A stretch of DNA of 64,000 nt from Lunatimonas sp. Its GTDB lineage: Bacteria > Bacteroidota > Bacteroidia > Cytophagales > Cyclobacteriaceae. This document shows positions 17,080-26,811 of this stretch, one piece after another (positions within the stretch are counted from its first letter, which is position 1; the number at the start of each line of letters is the position of its first letter). Both the position numbers and the translations under genes were made by a program. Where the stretch lies: positions 50,757-114,756 of the forward strand of contig NZ_JAFIEU010000007.1 in assembly GCF_020832325.1 (NCBI RefSeq), read 5' to 3'. The notes beneath the pieces are model-generated. The model was given only the letters and a program-made list of their open reading frames with translations, was not told where the DNA came from and made no database searches.

Positions 17080-19854
17080 TTACACTACAATGTTAACGAT
17101 TTTGCCGGGGACAACGATTACTTTTTTCGGAACTTTGCCTTCCAGCCATTTCTGCAATGCGTCGCTAGCAAGTGCTTGTTTTTCGATCTCGTCTTTCGAA
17201 AGGTCGAGGGGTAAGGTGATTTTTACCCTCATTTTCCCATTGATGGAAACCGGGTACTCGTGGGTGTCTTCTGCCAGAAACTCTTCGTTGGCCTCCGGAT
17301 AGCTTGCGTAGATGATGGAAGTCCCATGCCCCAGTTGCTGCCAGAGTTCTTCGGCAATGTGTGGCGCATAGGGAGAAAGAATCACCAATAGTGGCTCCAA
17401 GATAGCCCTTTTATTGCACTTCAGGGCGGATAGCTCGTTCACACAAATCATAAAGGTGGACACCGAGGTATTGAAAGAATAACGGTCTATATCTTCCTCT
17501 ACTTTCTTGATGGCCTTGTGAAGTGCTTTTGATTCTTGCTTACTGGGAGCTTTGTCTGTGACGGATAGTTTTCCGTTATTGTCAAAATATAGCTTCCACA
17601 GTTTACGCAGAAACTTGTATACTCCGTCGATGCCGTTTGTGTTCCAAGGTTTGAATTGCTCCAACGGTCCCAAAAACATCTCATAGAGTCGCAGCGTGTC
17701 GGCGCCATATCGTTCGATGACGTCGTCGGGGTTCACTACATTGTATTTTGACTTGGACATCTTTTCAACTTCTGCGGTGCAGTGATACTTACCCTCCTCC
17801 AAAATGAATGTGGCATCCGCTAGGTCAGGTCTCCAATTTTTAAAAGCGTCCAAGTCCAATTGATCGTTGTAGACGATGTTGACATCCACGTGCATGGGAA
17901 CCGTATCGTGCTCATGTCGCAGTCCGGCACTTACAAAGGTGTTGGTTCCCTTCTTTCTAAACACAAAATTTGACCTACCCTGAATCATGCCTTGGTTGAT
18001 CATTTTGCGAAAAGGCTCCTTAATGCTAACTAAACCGCGATCGTATAGAAACTTCGTCCAGAACCTAGAATATAACAAGTGGCCAGTCGCGTGCTCCGCA
18101 CCACCAATGTAAAGATCCACAGCACCCCAGTATTTTTCGGCATCCTCACCGACAAATACGCGTTCGTTAGCGGGGTCCATGTACCGGAAGAAGTACCAGC
18201 TGGATCCTGCCCAACCCGGCATCGTGCTCAATTCTAAGGGATATTCTTGACCATCAACGCGATAGGTCCAATCCTTGGCCCTGCCTAATGGGGGAGCGCC
18301 ATCCTCCGTTGGTAGAAACTTATCCACATCCGGCAAAATGAGCGGTAGGTCTTTTTCGGCAATCAAATAAGGCAAACCCTCCTTAAAATAAACAGGAAGC
18401 GGTTCACCCCAGTAACGTTGCCGGGTAAAAATGGCATCCCGCATCCGGTATTGAATCTTGCCTTTACCAATCTTCTTTTCCTCCAAAAATGCTATCGCCT
18501 TATTCATAGCATCCTGCATTTCCAGGCCATTGAGGAAATCGGAGTTCATGATGATGCCTCCCTTGCCGGGAAAGCTTCCATTTTCCATGCTGCCTTCGAT
18601 AACCTGGCGAATTTCCAGGTCAAAATGACGCGCAAAGTTGTAGTCTCTCTCATCGTGCGCCGGTACCGCCATGACCGCACCGGTGCCGTATCCCGCCAGC
18701 ACATAGTCTGCAATCCAGATTTGAATGCGTTCACCGTTGAACGGGTTGATGGCGTAGCTTCCGGTAAATGCGCCGGAAATTGTTTTTACGTCGCTCATCC
18801 GGTCTCTCTCGGACCGGTTCTTGGCGGATTCCACATAGGATTCCACCGTTTCCTTCTCGGAATCGGTAGTCAGCAGTTTCACGTATTCATGCTCTGGAGC
18901 TAAGGCAAGGTAGGTTACGCCATAGATGGTATCTATGCGGGTAGTAAATACCTTGATCTGAAGGTCATGACCTTCAACCTGAAAAACCATTTCTGCGCCA
19001 GTAGATTTCCCTATCCAATTTCGCTGCATTTCCTTTACTGGCTCCGGCCAATCAACCATTTCAAGTTCGCGAAGAAGTCTATCTGCGTAGGCAGTGATTC
19101 GCATGCTCCACTGCATCATTTTTTTCCGCTCTACGGGGTGTCCGCCACGTTCCGAAAAGCCGTCTTTCACCTCGTCGTTGGAAAGCACAGTACCCAATGC
19201 CGGACACCAGTTGACGGTCGTTTCGGCCAAGAACGTCAGCCGGTATTTTAGGAGGACTTCCTGTTTTTTACTTTCACTGTAGGCTTCCCAATCGGCAGCG
19301 GAAAACTCCTCGGTATCTTCGTCGCAAACCGCCTGCACCGACATATTGCCGGTTTGTTGAAATGTCTGTATTAATGAATCAATGGGAAGTGCTTTATCCG
19401 CCTGAAGATCGTAATAACTGCCGAAGAGTTGCATAAAGATCCATTGAGTCCACTTGTAGTACGCAGGATCGGAGGTGCGGACTTCTTTGCTCCAATCAAA
19501 AGCAAAGCCAATACGTTTCAACTGTTCTGTATACCTGTTGATATTTTCTTCGGTAGTTATGGCTGGGTGCTGTCCTGTTTGGATGGCGTACTGTTCTGCG
19601 GGAAGCCCGAAGGAGTCATAACCCATGGGATGAAGAACATTGAAACCTTTGAGCCTTTTAAACCGGGTAACAATATCTGAGGCAATGTATCCTAGGGGAT
19701 GGCCGACATGCAACCCCGCGCCAGAGGGATACGGGAACATGTCCAAGGAATAGAACTTCGGTTTAGTAGCATCTACCTTGGCTTCAAACTGCTTGGATGA
19801 CTCCCAGTAGGCTTGCCATTTTTGTTCTACTTCTCGAAAATTGTAGTCTGCCAT
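17080..19854 (-). CDS. leuS: Leucyl-tRNA synthetase
   Basis: Class I aminoacyl-tRNA synthetase that charges tRNA-Leu, 924 residues. The HIGH-type motif is HVGHPLGY near residue 48 and the KMSKS motif is KMSKSKYN near 699-706. The CP1 editing domain lies between about 225 and 420 (with [17 protein letters not shown]), followed by the catalytic half with WGEPLPVYF, anticodon-binding helices and a C-terminal domain ending KIVNIVV. Length and order fit the bacterial enzyme, with the leucine-specific domain inserted before KMSKS. Its transcript ends at the hairpin 17043-17075. Confidence 0.98.
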   Translation of the reverse strand: MADYNFREVEQKWQAYWESSKQFEAKVDATKPKFYSLDMFPYPSGAGLHVGHPLGYIASDIVTRFKRLKGFNVLHPMGYDSFGLPAEQYAIQTGQHPAITTEENINRYTEQLKRIGFAFDWSKEVRTSDPAYYKWTQWIFMQLFGSYYDLQADKALPIDSLIQTFQQTGNMSVQAVCDEDTEEFSAADWEAYSESKKQEVLLKYRLTFLAETTVNWCPALGTVLSNDEVKDGFSERGGHPVERKKMMQWSMRITAYADRLLRELEMVDWPEPVKEMQRNWIGKSTGAEMVFQVEGHDLQIKVFTTRIDTIYGVTYLALAPEHEYVKLLTTDSEKETVESYVESAKNRSERDRMSDVKTISGAFTGSYAINPFNGERIQIWIADYVLAGYGTGAVMAVPAHDERDYNFARHFDLEIRQVIEGSMENGSFPGKGGIIMNSDFLNGLEMQDAMNKAIAFLEEKKIGKGKIQYRMRDAIFTRQRYWGEPLPVYFKEGLPYLIAEKDLPLILPDVDKFLPTEDGAPPLGRAKDWTYRVDGQEYPLELSTMPGWAGSSWYFFRYMDPANERVFVGEDAEKYWGAVDLYIGGAEHATGHLLYSRFWTKFLYDRGLVSIKEPFRKMINQGMIQGRSNFVFRKKGTNTFVSAGLRHEHDTVPMHVDVNIVYNDQLDLDAFKNWRPDLADATFILEEGKYHCTAEVEKMSKSKYNVVNPDDVIERYGADTLRLYEMFLGPLEQFKPWNTNGIDGVYKFLRKLWKLYFDNNGKLSVTDKAPSKQESKALHKAIKKVEEDIDRYSFNTSVSTFMICVNELSALKCNKRAILEPLLVILSPYAPHIAEELWQQLGHGTSIIYASYPEANEEFLAEDTHEYPVSINGKMRVKITLPLDLSKDEIEKQALASDALQKWLEGKVPKKVIVVPGKIVNIVV

Positions 19855-19978
19855 GTTTGATATTGGTAAGTGTATTTGGAAAATGGTTTCAAAATTAAAA
19901 AAAATAATCGGTATTCATTTCTAAAATGACAATGTATATGGGTGGGATGAGTACATGAGGAATAGACAGATCAGCAAA

Positions 19979-20932
19979 TTACCAGAACCTCCAGCCACGT
20001 CCACGATGCCTAAAGATCCAGTTGTCCCATATGTCTTGGGCAAAATAAATTTCAACGCCAAAGTTCAGCGAAAAATAACCATCGTATCGGGCATTTGGTT
20101 CATTTAGTCTGGGATCTCCGCTTCCTCTACGCGGTGCGCCTCGGCTGGATTGGATTAAGTTCACATTGGGTTCCCCATTTTCCAACAAATACCGCGCTTG
20201 TCTTACTGATAATCGAAGGCGATCTGGGTTTTCCCCAGATACATAATCCGCGATCAATTCTTCGTAAAACCCGGACATGTTAAAGGAACTGATATCATCC
20301 AGGTGGTCGGTGAGGGTGAACCGGTAGTTCCCCTCGATGAAGAAATCCATGTAAACGTTGACCTTATACTTTAGCCCTAAGCCCATAGGGAAAACCATGA
20401 CCACTCCAGGGTAAGCTTCGTTTTCGGTTCTGAGGGGTCTTAATGGAATCCAATTGCCCCGATAATTCGCATAGGGGTCGTTGGTGGATACGCCAACACC
20501 TGCGAAGATATAGGGGTTAATGAACTCGCGCGTGATGTTATATACCTTTACGGGCTTGTAATAGTACTCAAACAGAAACGCGGCTTCGTAATTTCTGGCT
20601 CGGAAATTTAAATCACGGGGTATTCTTCCGCTTCTGGGGTCTGCTTTGGTGTCTTCTCCAGAGATCTGATAGTAGGTCAGGTCTACACGGGCTTTTAGGT
20701 TTGTGCCGAAGGTATACCTTCCGGAAAGAGCTACATTGTAATCTGGCTGTATGCCTTCGTAATACTTCCATAGCGAATACAAATCACCAAAATATTGGGT
20801 GGGTCCAGCGTGTACAGCAAATGACCAAGGCTCTTCGAACCGAAATCTATAGATTGCTTGACCATAAACATCTTGGCCAGTAACATAGAAAAATATTCCT
20901 AAAAAAAATCCCCAAAAAACCTTCCGCTTCAT
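19979..20932 (-). CDS. DUF6089 family outer-membrane beta-barrel protein
   Basis: A 317-residue exported protein with an N-terminal signal sequence (about 5-25, AQ cleavage style). The start of the mature part, WSFAVHAGPTQYFGDL, is the characteristic opening of the DUF6089 barrel family in Bacteroidota. Alternating strands follow (RYTFGTNLKARVDLTYYQISG, FIEGNYRFTLTDHLDDIS). The tail is Arg- and Trp-rich, with a GAPRRGSGDPRLNEPN insertion. No function is known. It lies 41 bp downstream of the MscS gene on the same strand. Confidence 0.8.
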   Translation of the reverse strand: MKRKVFWGFFLGIFFYVTGQDVYGQAIYRFRFEEPWSFAVHAGPTQYFGDLYSLWKYYEGIQPDYNVALSGRYTFGTNLKARVDLTYYQISGEDTKADPRSGRIPRDLNFRARNYEAAFLFEYYYKPVKVYNITREFINPYIFAGVGVSTNDPYANYRGNWIPLRPLRTENEAYPGVVMVFPMGLGLKYKVNVYMDFFIEGNYRFTLTDHLDDISSFNMSGFYEELIADYVSGENPDRLRLSVRQARYLLENGEPNVNLIQSSRGAPRRGSGDPRLNEPNARYDGYFSLNFGVEIYFAQDIWDNWIFRHRGRGWRFW

Positions 20933-20973
20933 TTTTCTGTAATTTTGCGATAAATATAAGGTAAGGTGCTGGT

Positions 20974-21885
20974 TTAATGGTCTGTTTCATCGTTTTTTTT
21001 AAATCCAGAGCGGATATGCAAGTCATGCTGGGGAAAGGGTATTTCAATGTTTGCTTCCCTAAATTTCTTGAAGATATCGTAATAAAGCTGGCTTTTTAAC
21101 ACCTGAGGCTTGTTGATATATTCTGAGGTCCAGACTCGGAGATCGAAATCTATGCTGCTGTCCCCATATCCCTGAAATAGTACGTCGGAGGGCGGTGCTT
21201 TTAAGACTCCTGCATTTTCAGAAGCGGCTTCCAACAGTATACGTCGGACTTTTTCGGGATCTTCTTTGTAGGCAACACCCACAGGAATATGAAATCGAAT
21301 ATTTCGGTCGTTGTGCGACCAGTTGATTACCGCGCTATCTATAAACTGGCTATTGGGCACGATGATGGTAATGTTGTCGTTTGTGACAACCATGGTGGAG
21401 CGGGCAGAGATCTTTATTACGTCTCCATTGATTCCATTTACTTCTATGCGGTCACCTTCTTTAATCGGTCGCTCGAACAGTATGATCAGGCCACTGATGA
21501 AGTTATTCGTGATGTTTTGGAGGCCAAAACCAATACCTACACCGATGGCTCCTGCTAAGATGCCTAATGCGCTGAGGTCTACGTTTGAATTTTGAAGTAT
21601 GGTGAAAAAACCAATAATAATTAAAACGTATTTAACGATCGTGCCTATTGCTTTCCGGGTTCCTAGATCTAACGGATATCGGGCCAACACCTTATTTACC
21701 GTAAATTTTCGGACCAATTCAGAGAGGATCAAAACTGCGGTAATGGAGATAATCAACCAAATTAACAACCCGATGGTGAGCTTGGACTCACCCACTCCGA
21801 TAAGGCTAATCTGAAGAAATTGTTCTAGGTGTTCCAAAAAGCTTCCTACATTTCCATCTTTTATGTCTTGGTATAGTTCGTCCAT
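20974..21885 (-). CDS. Small-conductance mechanosensitive channel (MscS family)
   Basis: A 303-residue inner-membrane channel that releases solutes on hypo-osmotic shock. Three helices are visible (about 42-64, 80-102, 108-128). The pore-lining helix is represented by ILAGAIGVGIGFGLQNITNNFISGL, with the Gly/Ala pattern and the QN kink typical of MscS, followed by the beta domain (PIKEGDRIEVNGINGDVIKISARST) and the alpha/beta vestibule domain. ATG 21885 (MDELYQDIKDG) is preferred to the upstream in-frame ATG 21945, which would add 20 non-family residues. Confidence 0.9.
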   Translation of the reverse strand: MDELYQDIKDGNVGSFLEHLEQFLQISLIGVGESKLTIGLLIWLIISITAVLILSELVRKFTVNKVLARYPLDLGTRKAIGTIVKYVLIIIGFFTILQNSNVDLSALGILAGAIGVGIGFGLQNITNNFISGLIILFERPIKEGDRIEVNGINGDVIKISARSTMVVTNDNITIIVPNSQFIDSAVINWSHNDRNIRFHIPVGVAYKEDPEKVRRILLEAASENAGVLKAPPSDVLFQGYGDSSIDFDLRVWTSEYINKPQVLKSQLYYDIFKKFREANIEIPFPQHDLHIRSGFKKNDETDH

Positions 21886-22044
21886 TTTGACGCGGGGGAT
21901 ATGATTAATTTTCCAGTAAAATAGTGACGAATTGGCAAAATCCAAAGCCGGACTTAGAATTAGGCATGGAAGGTGGCGGTTCAGTTAGGTGCGACCCGGT
22001 GGAGGTATTGGCCTTTCAGCTTATATTTGCTGGGTAAGGTTTTG

Positions 22045-22052
22045 TATATTTG
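22045..22052 (+). promoter_or_regulatory. Bacteroidota -7 box (TATATTTG) for the antiporter gene
   Basis: A perfect TAnnTTTG match 33 bp before ATG 22085. A second copy of the same octamer is at 22022-22029. No well-spaced -33 TTG is obvious. If used, the box excludes the longer in-frame start at 21989. Confidence 0.45.
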
Positions 22053-22084
22053 TGCCTTGGAGTTGTAAAAATGCCAGGCGCCGG

Positions 22085-23560
22085 ATGAACTTAACCATTG
22101 AGAATATTTTATTGATAGGATCCGCCTTGTTGATTCTGAGCATTGTTGCAGGTAAGACATCGTATAAGTTCGGTGTGCCTACCTTGGTTTTGTTTTTGGC
22201 CATTGGGATGTTGGCTGGTTCAGACGGCTTTGGCGGAATTCACTTCGATGACCCAAAAATCGCTCAATTTATTGGGGTTGTGTCGCTAAATTTTATTCTT
22301 TTTTCCGGGGGGCTTGATACCAACTGGCAGACCGTAAAGCCGGTTTTTTGGCAGGGGTTTTCACTTTCTACCTTGGGGGTGTTACTAACAGCGGTGCTGC
22401 TGGGTGTGTTCGTTTGGCTAGTTACGGACTTCACGCTATACGAAGGGCTCCTTCTTGGAGCGATCGTTTCCTCTACCGATGCGGCGGCGGTTTTTTCCAT
22501 CCTACGAGCTAAAAACCTGGCATTGAAAACCAATTTGCGGCCTACTCTGGAGTTGGAAAGTGGTAGTAACGATCCCATGGCTTATGTACTTACCATCGCT
22601 TTTTTAGGCCTTGTAGTCAATCAGGATCAGGAGCTGTGGTCCATTTTGCCGCTATTCCTCACCCAGATGGTTTTGGGAGGGGTTTTGGGATATCTGTTTG
22701 GCATTGTCAGCAGATTGGCAATCAACCGAATCCGGTTAGATTTTGAGGGATTGTATCCAGTATTGGTGATTGGGTTGATGTTTGGAACGTTTTCTGCCAC
22801 TGACTTTGTAGGAGGAAACGGTTTCCTAGCGATTTATATCTGTGCGGTGTACCTAGGTAATCAAGACCTGATCCACAAAAAGGCCATCATGAAGATGTTT
22901 GATGGGTTGGCCTGGCTAATGCAGATCGTTCTCTTCCTTACACTGGGATTGTTGGTTTTTCCCTCCGAAGTGGTGCCTTTTATCGGAATAGGTTTGCTGA
23001 TTTCTGGCTTTCTCATATTTGTGGCCAGACCTATCGGTGTACTCATCAGCTTGGTTTTCTTCAAAATGAAGATACGTAGAAGGCTGTATATCTCATGGGT
23101 AGGGCTTCGTGGAGCTGTACCCATTGTGTTTGCCACGTATCCGTTACTTGCTGGAATTGAAAAGGCCGATGTGATTTTCAACATTGTCTTCTTTATTTCC
23201 CTGACGTCGATTTTGCTTCAGGGAACTACATTATCAGCAGTGGCCGGCTGGCTTCATGTGGCATTGCCTGAAAAGGCAAAACCCAAAAAACCCACGGATG
23301 CCTTTATGGAGGAATATCCGCGCACCATCATGAAGGAGATCAAGATAGAAGAGGGTACAGGTAAGGTTGGGCAGCGAATTGTAGACCTGAATTTCCCCAA
23401 ATCGGCTATTATTGCGATGATCCAACGGGGTGATAAATTCATCACACCCAGCGGATCTACCGTGATCGAATCGGGAGATACGCTGGTGGTACTGTCCGAT
23501 AACGAAAAGGGGATTCAGGATGTTTACACGATGTTTGGGCTTTCTGACCTATTGGAATAG
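22085..23560 (+). CDS. Potassium/proton antiporter, CPA1 type with RCK_C domain
   Basis: Cation/proton exchanger of 491 residues, close to the NhaP2/CvrA group. It has 12-13 hydrophobic segments in the first 385 residues. They include the ion-site region SSTDAAAVFSILRAKNL with the conserved Asp pair style (STDAA) and LESGSNDPMAYVLT. The cytoplasmic tail (about 405-491: KVGQRIVDLNFPKSAIIAMI ... ESGDTLVVLSDNEKGI) is a TrkA-C/RCK_C ligand-binding domain. It is likely a K+ or Na+ efflux route for pH and osmotic balance, and the neighbouring MscS gene on the opposite strand fits an osmotic role. ATG 22085 is chosen because a -7 box lies just upstream and the preceding in-frame 32 residues look non-coding. 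Confidence 0.9.
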   Translation: MNLTIENILLIGSALLILSIVAGKTSYKFGVPTLVLFLAIGMLAGSDGFGGIHFDDPKIAQFIGVVSLNFILFSGGLDTNWQTVKPVFWQGFSLSTLGVLLTAVLLGVFVWLVTDFTLYEGLLLGAIVSSTDAAAVFSILRAKNLALKTNLRPTLELESGSNDPMAYVLTIAFLGLVVNQDQELWSILPLFLTQMVLGGVLGYLFGIVSRLAINRIRLDFEGLYPVLVIGLMFGTFSATDFVGGNGFLAIYICAVYLGNQDLIHKKAIMKMFDGLAWLMQIVLFLTLGLLVFPSEVVPFIGIGLLISGFLIFVARPIGVLISLVFFKMKIRRRLYISWVGLRGAVPIVFATYPLLAGIEKADVIFNIVFFISLTSILLQGTTLSAVAGWLHVALPEKAKPKKPTDAFMEEYPRTIMKEIKIEEGTGKVGQRIVDLNFPKSAIIAMIQRGDKFITPSGSTVIESGDTLVVLSDNEKGIQDVYTMFGLSDLLE

Positions 23561-23669
23561 TCTGTAGGCGGGTTTTCCTCAGAGAATAGAACGCATACGT
23601 TGAATATTTTATACGGGTCTTTACGCCACGATTTGGTTTGGTACAATTATGGTGTTGCCTTAGGGGCGA

Positions 23670-23698
23670 TTGTAATGAGTTTAAATTGAGTATTTTTG
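23670..23698 (+). promoter_or_regulatory. Promoter with predicted leaderless start (TTG-N18-TATTTTTG)
   Basis: TTG 23670-23672 and a perfect TATTTTTG box 23691-23698 are 18 bp apart. The ATG of the next gene begins only five bases after the box (23703), so a start site at the usual distance would fall at or next to the A of the start codon, giving a leaderless or nearly leaderless mRNA. Confidence 0.65.
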
Positions 23699-23702
23699 TA
23701 CG

Positions 23703-25244
23703 ATGAGCAAGCAAAAAGAAGAAATAGAGCATAGATTAAAGTTACGCAATGTACGGCTTTCTGACTATGAGGATATACGAAAGATCATGGTCAGTATATA
23801 CAAGAACCAATCCATGGCTTGGACCAAGGAGGAGTTTCAAAATCAGGTAAAGGCTTTTCCGGAAGGGCAAATCTGTCTGGAGGATAACGGGACCGTGGTT
23901 GCAGTGGCTATGAGCTTGATAGTAGATTATTCCAAGTACGGAGATAACCATACCTACGATCAAATTACCGGTTTTGGAAAGTTCGATACACACGATGAGA
24001 ACGGGGATACCCTATACGGTACAGACGTATTTGTAGACAAGGAGTATCGTGGCCTAAGGTTAGGGCGTAGGCTATACGATGCCAGGAAGGAGCTGTGTGA
24101 AAACCTCAACCTGCGCTCGATCATTGCTGGAGGACGAATTCCCGGATTCAGCAAGTACGCAGATCAGATGACGCCCCGAAAATACATCGAGTTGGTAAAA
24201 AACAAGGAGATATTCGATCCTGTGCTGTCCTTTCAGCTTGCCAATGAATTTCACGTCAGAAAAGTGATCACGAAGTATCTGCCGGAGGATACGGATTCCA
24301 GGGCCTACGCTACGCTGTTGGAATGGATAAATATCTACTATGAAAAGGAAGAGAAGCTAATTGGTAACAAAAAGACCATTGTACGGTTAGGTTTGGTGCA
24401 GTGGAAAATGCGGAGGTTTGCCAATGTAGATGACCTGATGCAACAAGTGGAGTTTTTTGTGGATACCATATCCAACTACAAATCCGATTTTTGCCTTTTT
24501 CCGGAATTCTTCAATGCACCCTTGCTAGCAGGGTTTAACAACATGGAGGCATCGGAAGCCATTCGGAATTTAGCGGAGTACACAGAAGAGATTTTGGACC
24601 GAATGAGGGACCTTGCGCTTTCGTATAATGTGAACATAATCGCGGGCAGCATGCCGGAATATGACGGTAAAAAATTGCGCAATGTCAGTTACCTATGCCG
24701 AAGAGATGGAACCATGGAGAAGCAATATAAGCTGCACATTACACCCGATGAACAAGCCTATTGGGGTCTTCAAGGGGGAAATGGCATACGGGTATTTGAT
24801 ACGGATGCCGGTCGCATTGGTATTCTTATATGCTACGATGTGGAGTTTCCCGAGCTAGGTAGGATTTTGGCAGAAAAGGAAATGGATATCCTTTTTGTGC
24901 CATTTTGGACCGATACAAAAAATGCGTACCTGCGGGTAAGCACCTGTGCGAAAGCCAGAGCAATCGAAAACGAATGTTATGTGGCGATCACCGGTTCGGT
25001 GGGCAATCTTCCAAAGGTGGAAAATATGGATATTCAGCATTCGCAGGCGGCGATTTATTCACCTTCCGATTTCTCCTTTCCCCACGATGCAACTATCGCA
25101 GAGGCCTCTTTGAACACGGAGACTACCATTGTAGCGGATGTTGACCTAGACTTGCTTACCAAGCTCCGAAAGGCAGGCAGTGTCAGGAACCTCGAACAGC
25201 GAAGGTTGGACCTGTATTCGATCCAATGGAAAAGAAAACGGTAA
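23703..25244 (+). CDS. Bifunctional GNAT acetyltransferase / carbon-nitrogen hydrolase
   Basis: A 513-residue fusion. Residues 1-220 form a GNAT acetyltransferase-like domain (VDKEYRGLRLGRRLYDARKEL is the acetyl-CoA-binding signature). Residues 228-500 form a nitrilase-superfamily amidase domain with the catalytic triad: Glu in LFPEFFNAPL, Lys in YKLHITPDE, Cys in ILICYDVEFPELG. This architecture is a known family. The substrate is not known; an amide hydrolysis linked to N-acylation is inferred only from the domains. The stop is one base before the kdsC start (25246), so the two are translationally coupled, and the upstream promoter suggests a leaderless transcript. Confidence 0.92.
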   Translation: MSKQKEEIEHRLKLRNVRLSDYEDIRKIMVSIYKNQSMAWTKEEFQNQVKAFPEGQICLEDNGTVVAVAMSLIVDYSKYGDNHTYDQITGFGKFDTHDENGDTLYGTDVFVDKEYRGLRLGRRLYDARKELCENLNLRSIIAGGRIPGFSKYADQMTPRKYIELVKNKEIFDPVLSFQLANEFHVRKVITKYLPEDTDSRAYATLLEWINIYYEKEEKLIGNKKTIVRLGLVQWKMRRFANVDDLMQQVEFFVDTISNYKSDFCLFPEFFNAPLLAGFNNMEASEAIRNLAEYTEEILDRMRDLALSYNVNIIAGSMPEYDGKKLRNVSYLCRRDGTMEKQYKLHITPDEQAYWGLQGGNGIRVFDTDAGRIGILICYDVEFPELGRILAEKEMDILFVPFWTDTKNAYLRVSTCAKARAIENECYVAITGSVGNLPKVENMDIQHSQAAIYSPSDFSFPHDATIAEASLNTETTIVADVDLDLLTKLRKAGSVRNLEQRRLDLYSIQWKRKR

Positions 25245-25245
25245 G

Positions 25246-25794
25246 ATGTACAAGCCCCAAGCCCTATCCGAAACGCTGCGCGCAAAAATTAAGGCGGTTA
25301 AATTGCTCATCACGGATGTGGACGGGGTGCTGACGGATGGGGGTATTATTTTGGATGATGCCGGCGTAGAATACAAGCGTTTTCAAGTAAAAGATGGGCA
25401 GATCATCCCATTTCTGAAGAAATTTGGCCTAGCCGTAGGAGCGGTGACCGGTAGGGACGTGGCAGTGGTCAAGAGACGTTGCGAGCAGATGAACCTGGAT
25501 TTTCATTACCATGGCGTCAAGAATAAGCTAGAACTCATCAATCGGGTACTCGTTGAGCGTAATCTAACCCTGGAACAATGTGCCTATATTGGAGACGATA
25601 TCATTGACCTGGACGTCTTGGGAAAGGTAGGTTTTTCCGCGGCGCCTAAGGATGCGCTTCCCTATGTGCTTGACCGGGTTGATTTTGTGTGTACCTTGGG
25701 AGGCGGCAAGGGGGCGTTTCGGGAGTTGGCAGATACTATTCTGCATGTCCAGGGCACCTTGTCTGAAGCGTTGCATCGGCTGGATATAGCCTAG
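25246..25794 (+). CDS. kdsC: 3-deoxy-D-manno-octulosonate 8-phosphate phosphatase
   Basis: HAD-family phosphatase of 182 residues that removes the phosphate from Kdo-8-phosphate in lipopolysaccharide inner-core synthesis. The catalytic Asp pair is D24 and D26 in ITDVDGVLTDGG; the later motifs are VTGRD and YIGDDIIDLDVL. Length and lack of a cap domain fit the tetrameric KdsC type. ATG 25246 follows the preceding stop by one base; a longer in-frame start at 25180 would lie inside the previous gene. kdsA follows 156-177 bp downstream, supporting the Kdo assignment over other HAD phosphatases. Confidence 0.93.
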   Translation: MYKPQALSETLRAKIKAVKLLITDVDGVLTDGGIILDDAGVEYKRFQVKDGQIIPFLKKFGLAVGAVTGRDVAVVKRRCEQMNLDFHYHGVKNKLELINRVLVERNLTLEQCAYIGDDIIDLDVLGKVGFSAAPKDALPYVLDRVDFVCTLGGGKGAFRELADTILHVQGTLSEALHRLDIA

Positions 25795-25971
25795 AAAACA
25801 CGGTCAGTTTCCTCAATCAACCGACTAGGTATGTGATCTTTTCGCCGACGGGGGTGGAGACGGATCGCGTAGACGCCGATCGCCGAGGGGTAGGTTAGAG
25901 TAGCTCATGTAACCTGAGTAGAAGAACCATGTATAATCAATGATACGGGAATGAATAAGAGTGGGGCAACC

Positions 25972-26796
25972 ATGAAAATTAGGGAGGGAATTGTACTCGG
26001 AGGAGACAAGCCAGTATTGTTTGCTGGACCCTGTGCAATAGAAAGCCTGGAAATATGTATGGAAATAGGACACACCGTAAAGGAACTTGCCGATCGGCTT
26101 GGCTTTTTGTACGTTTTTAAGGCTTCCTTTGATAAGGCCAACCGCACGTCTGCGGATTCCTTTCGCAGTGTAGGGATGGAAAAAGCGCTGGGGGTTTTGT
26201 CAGAAGTGGGTAGCAGACTAGCCATTCCTTTGGTAACCGATATCCACGAAAGTTATCAGGCGGCGCCTGTTGCGGAGGTCGTGGATGTGCTTCAAATACC
26301 TGCCTATTTGTGCCGCCAAACAGACTTGTTGGTGGCTGCGGCCAATACGGGGAAGGCGGTAAAAATAAAAAGGGGGCAGTTTATGGCTCCAGAAGACATG
26401 CAATATGCAGTGAAGAAAGTACGGGGAGTGGGCAATGAGAATGTTTGTTTGACCGAGCGGGGTTTTTCACTAGGGTATCATAACCTGGTAGTGGATATGC
26501 GCGCACTGCCGATCATGCGGCAATTTGCCCCGGTCGTTTTTGACGTGACGCATAGCGTGCAGCAGCCTGGCGGGCAAGGAGGAAGTAGTGGAGGACAAAG
26601 GCAGTTCGCCCCGTATCTGGCAAGGGCAGCCGCGGCAGCCGGTGTGGATGGGTTCTTCATCGAAACTCACCCAAATCCCGAGAAGGCACTGAGTGACGGT
26701 CCTAATTTAATTCCTTTGCATCACATGGAGTCTTTTTTACGTATGTTACTGGATGCTTGGGAGATTGGGAAGAAGTACGGAGATGATCAACTTTAG
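25972..26796 (+). CDS. kdsA: 3-deoxy-8-phosphooctulonate synthase
   Basis: KDO-8-phosphate synthase condenses phosphoenolpyruvate with arabinose-5-phosphate in lipopolysaccharide core synthesis; 274 residues from ATG 25972 (in-frame ATG 25951 would add seven). Family motifs are FAGPCAIES near the N-terminus, YVFKASFDKANRTS, the substrate loop KIKRGQFMAPEDM, FDVTHSVQQPGG and FIETHPNPEKALSDG. The Cys in AGPC is a conserved metal-ligand candidate of the metal-dependent class. The 156-bp gap upstream (25795-25950) is GC-rich and holds an inverted repeat AGGTTA...TAACCT (about 25892-25915), possibly a structured leader, but no gene. Confidence 0.95.
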   Translation: MKIREGIVLGGDKPVLFAGPCAIESLEICMEIGHTVKELADRLGFLYVFKASFDKANRTSADSFRSVGMEKALGVLSEVGSRLAIPLVTDIHESYQAAPVAEVVDVLQIPAYLCRQTDLLVAAANTGKAVKIKRGQFMAPEDMQYAVKKVRGVGNENVCLTERGFSLGYHNLVVDMRALPIMRQFAPVVFDVTHSVQQPGGQGGSSGGQRQFAPYLARAAAAAGVDGFFIETHPNPEKALSDGPNLIPLHHMESFLRMLLDAWEIGKKYGDDQL

Positions 26797-26811
26797 GTTA
26801 AAATAGACAAA

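Noticed and set aside
21989..22084. N-terminal extension of the antiporter
   Set aside because: A perfect -7 promoter box lies inside it, and the encoded residues (Cys/Arg/Gly-rich) do not resemble the family.
25795..25950. Riboswitch or small RNA before kdsA
   Set aside because: GC-rich with one six-base inverted repeat but no recognisable aptamer or terminator; mentioned only under kdsA.
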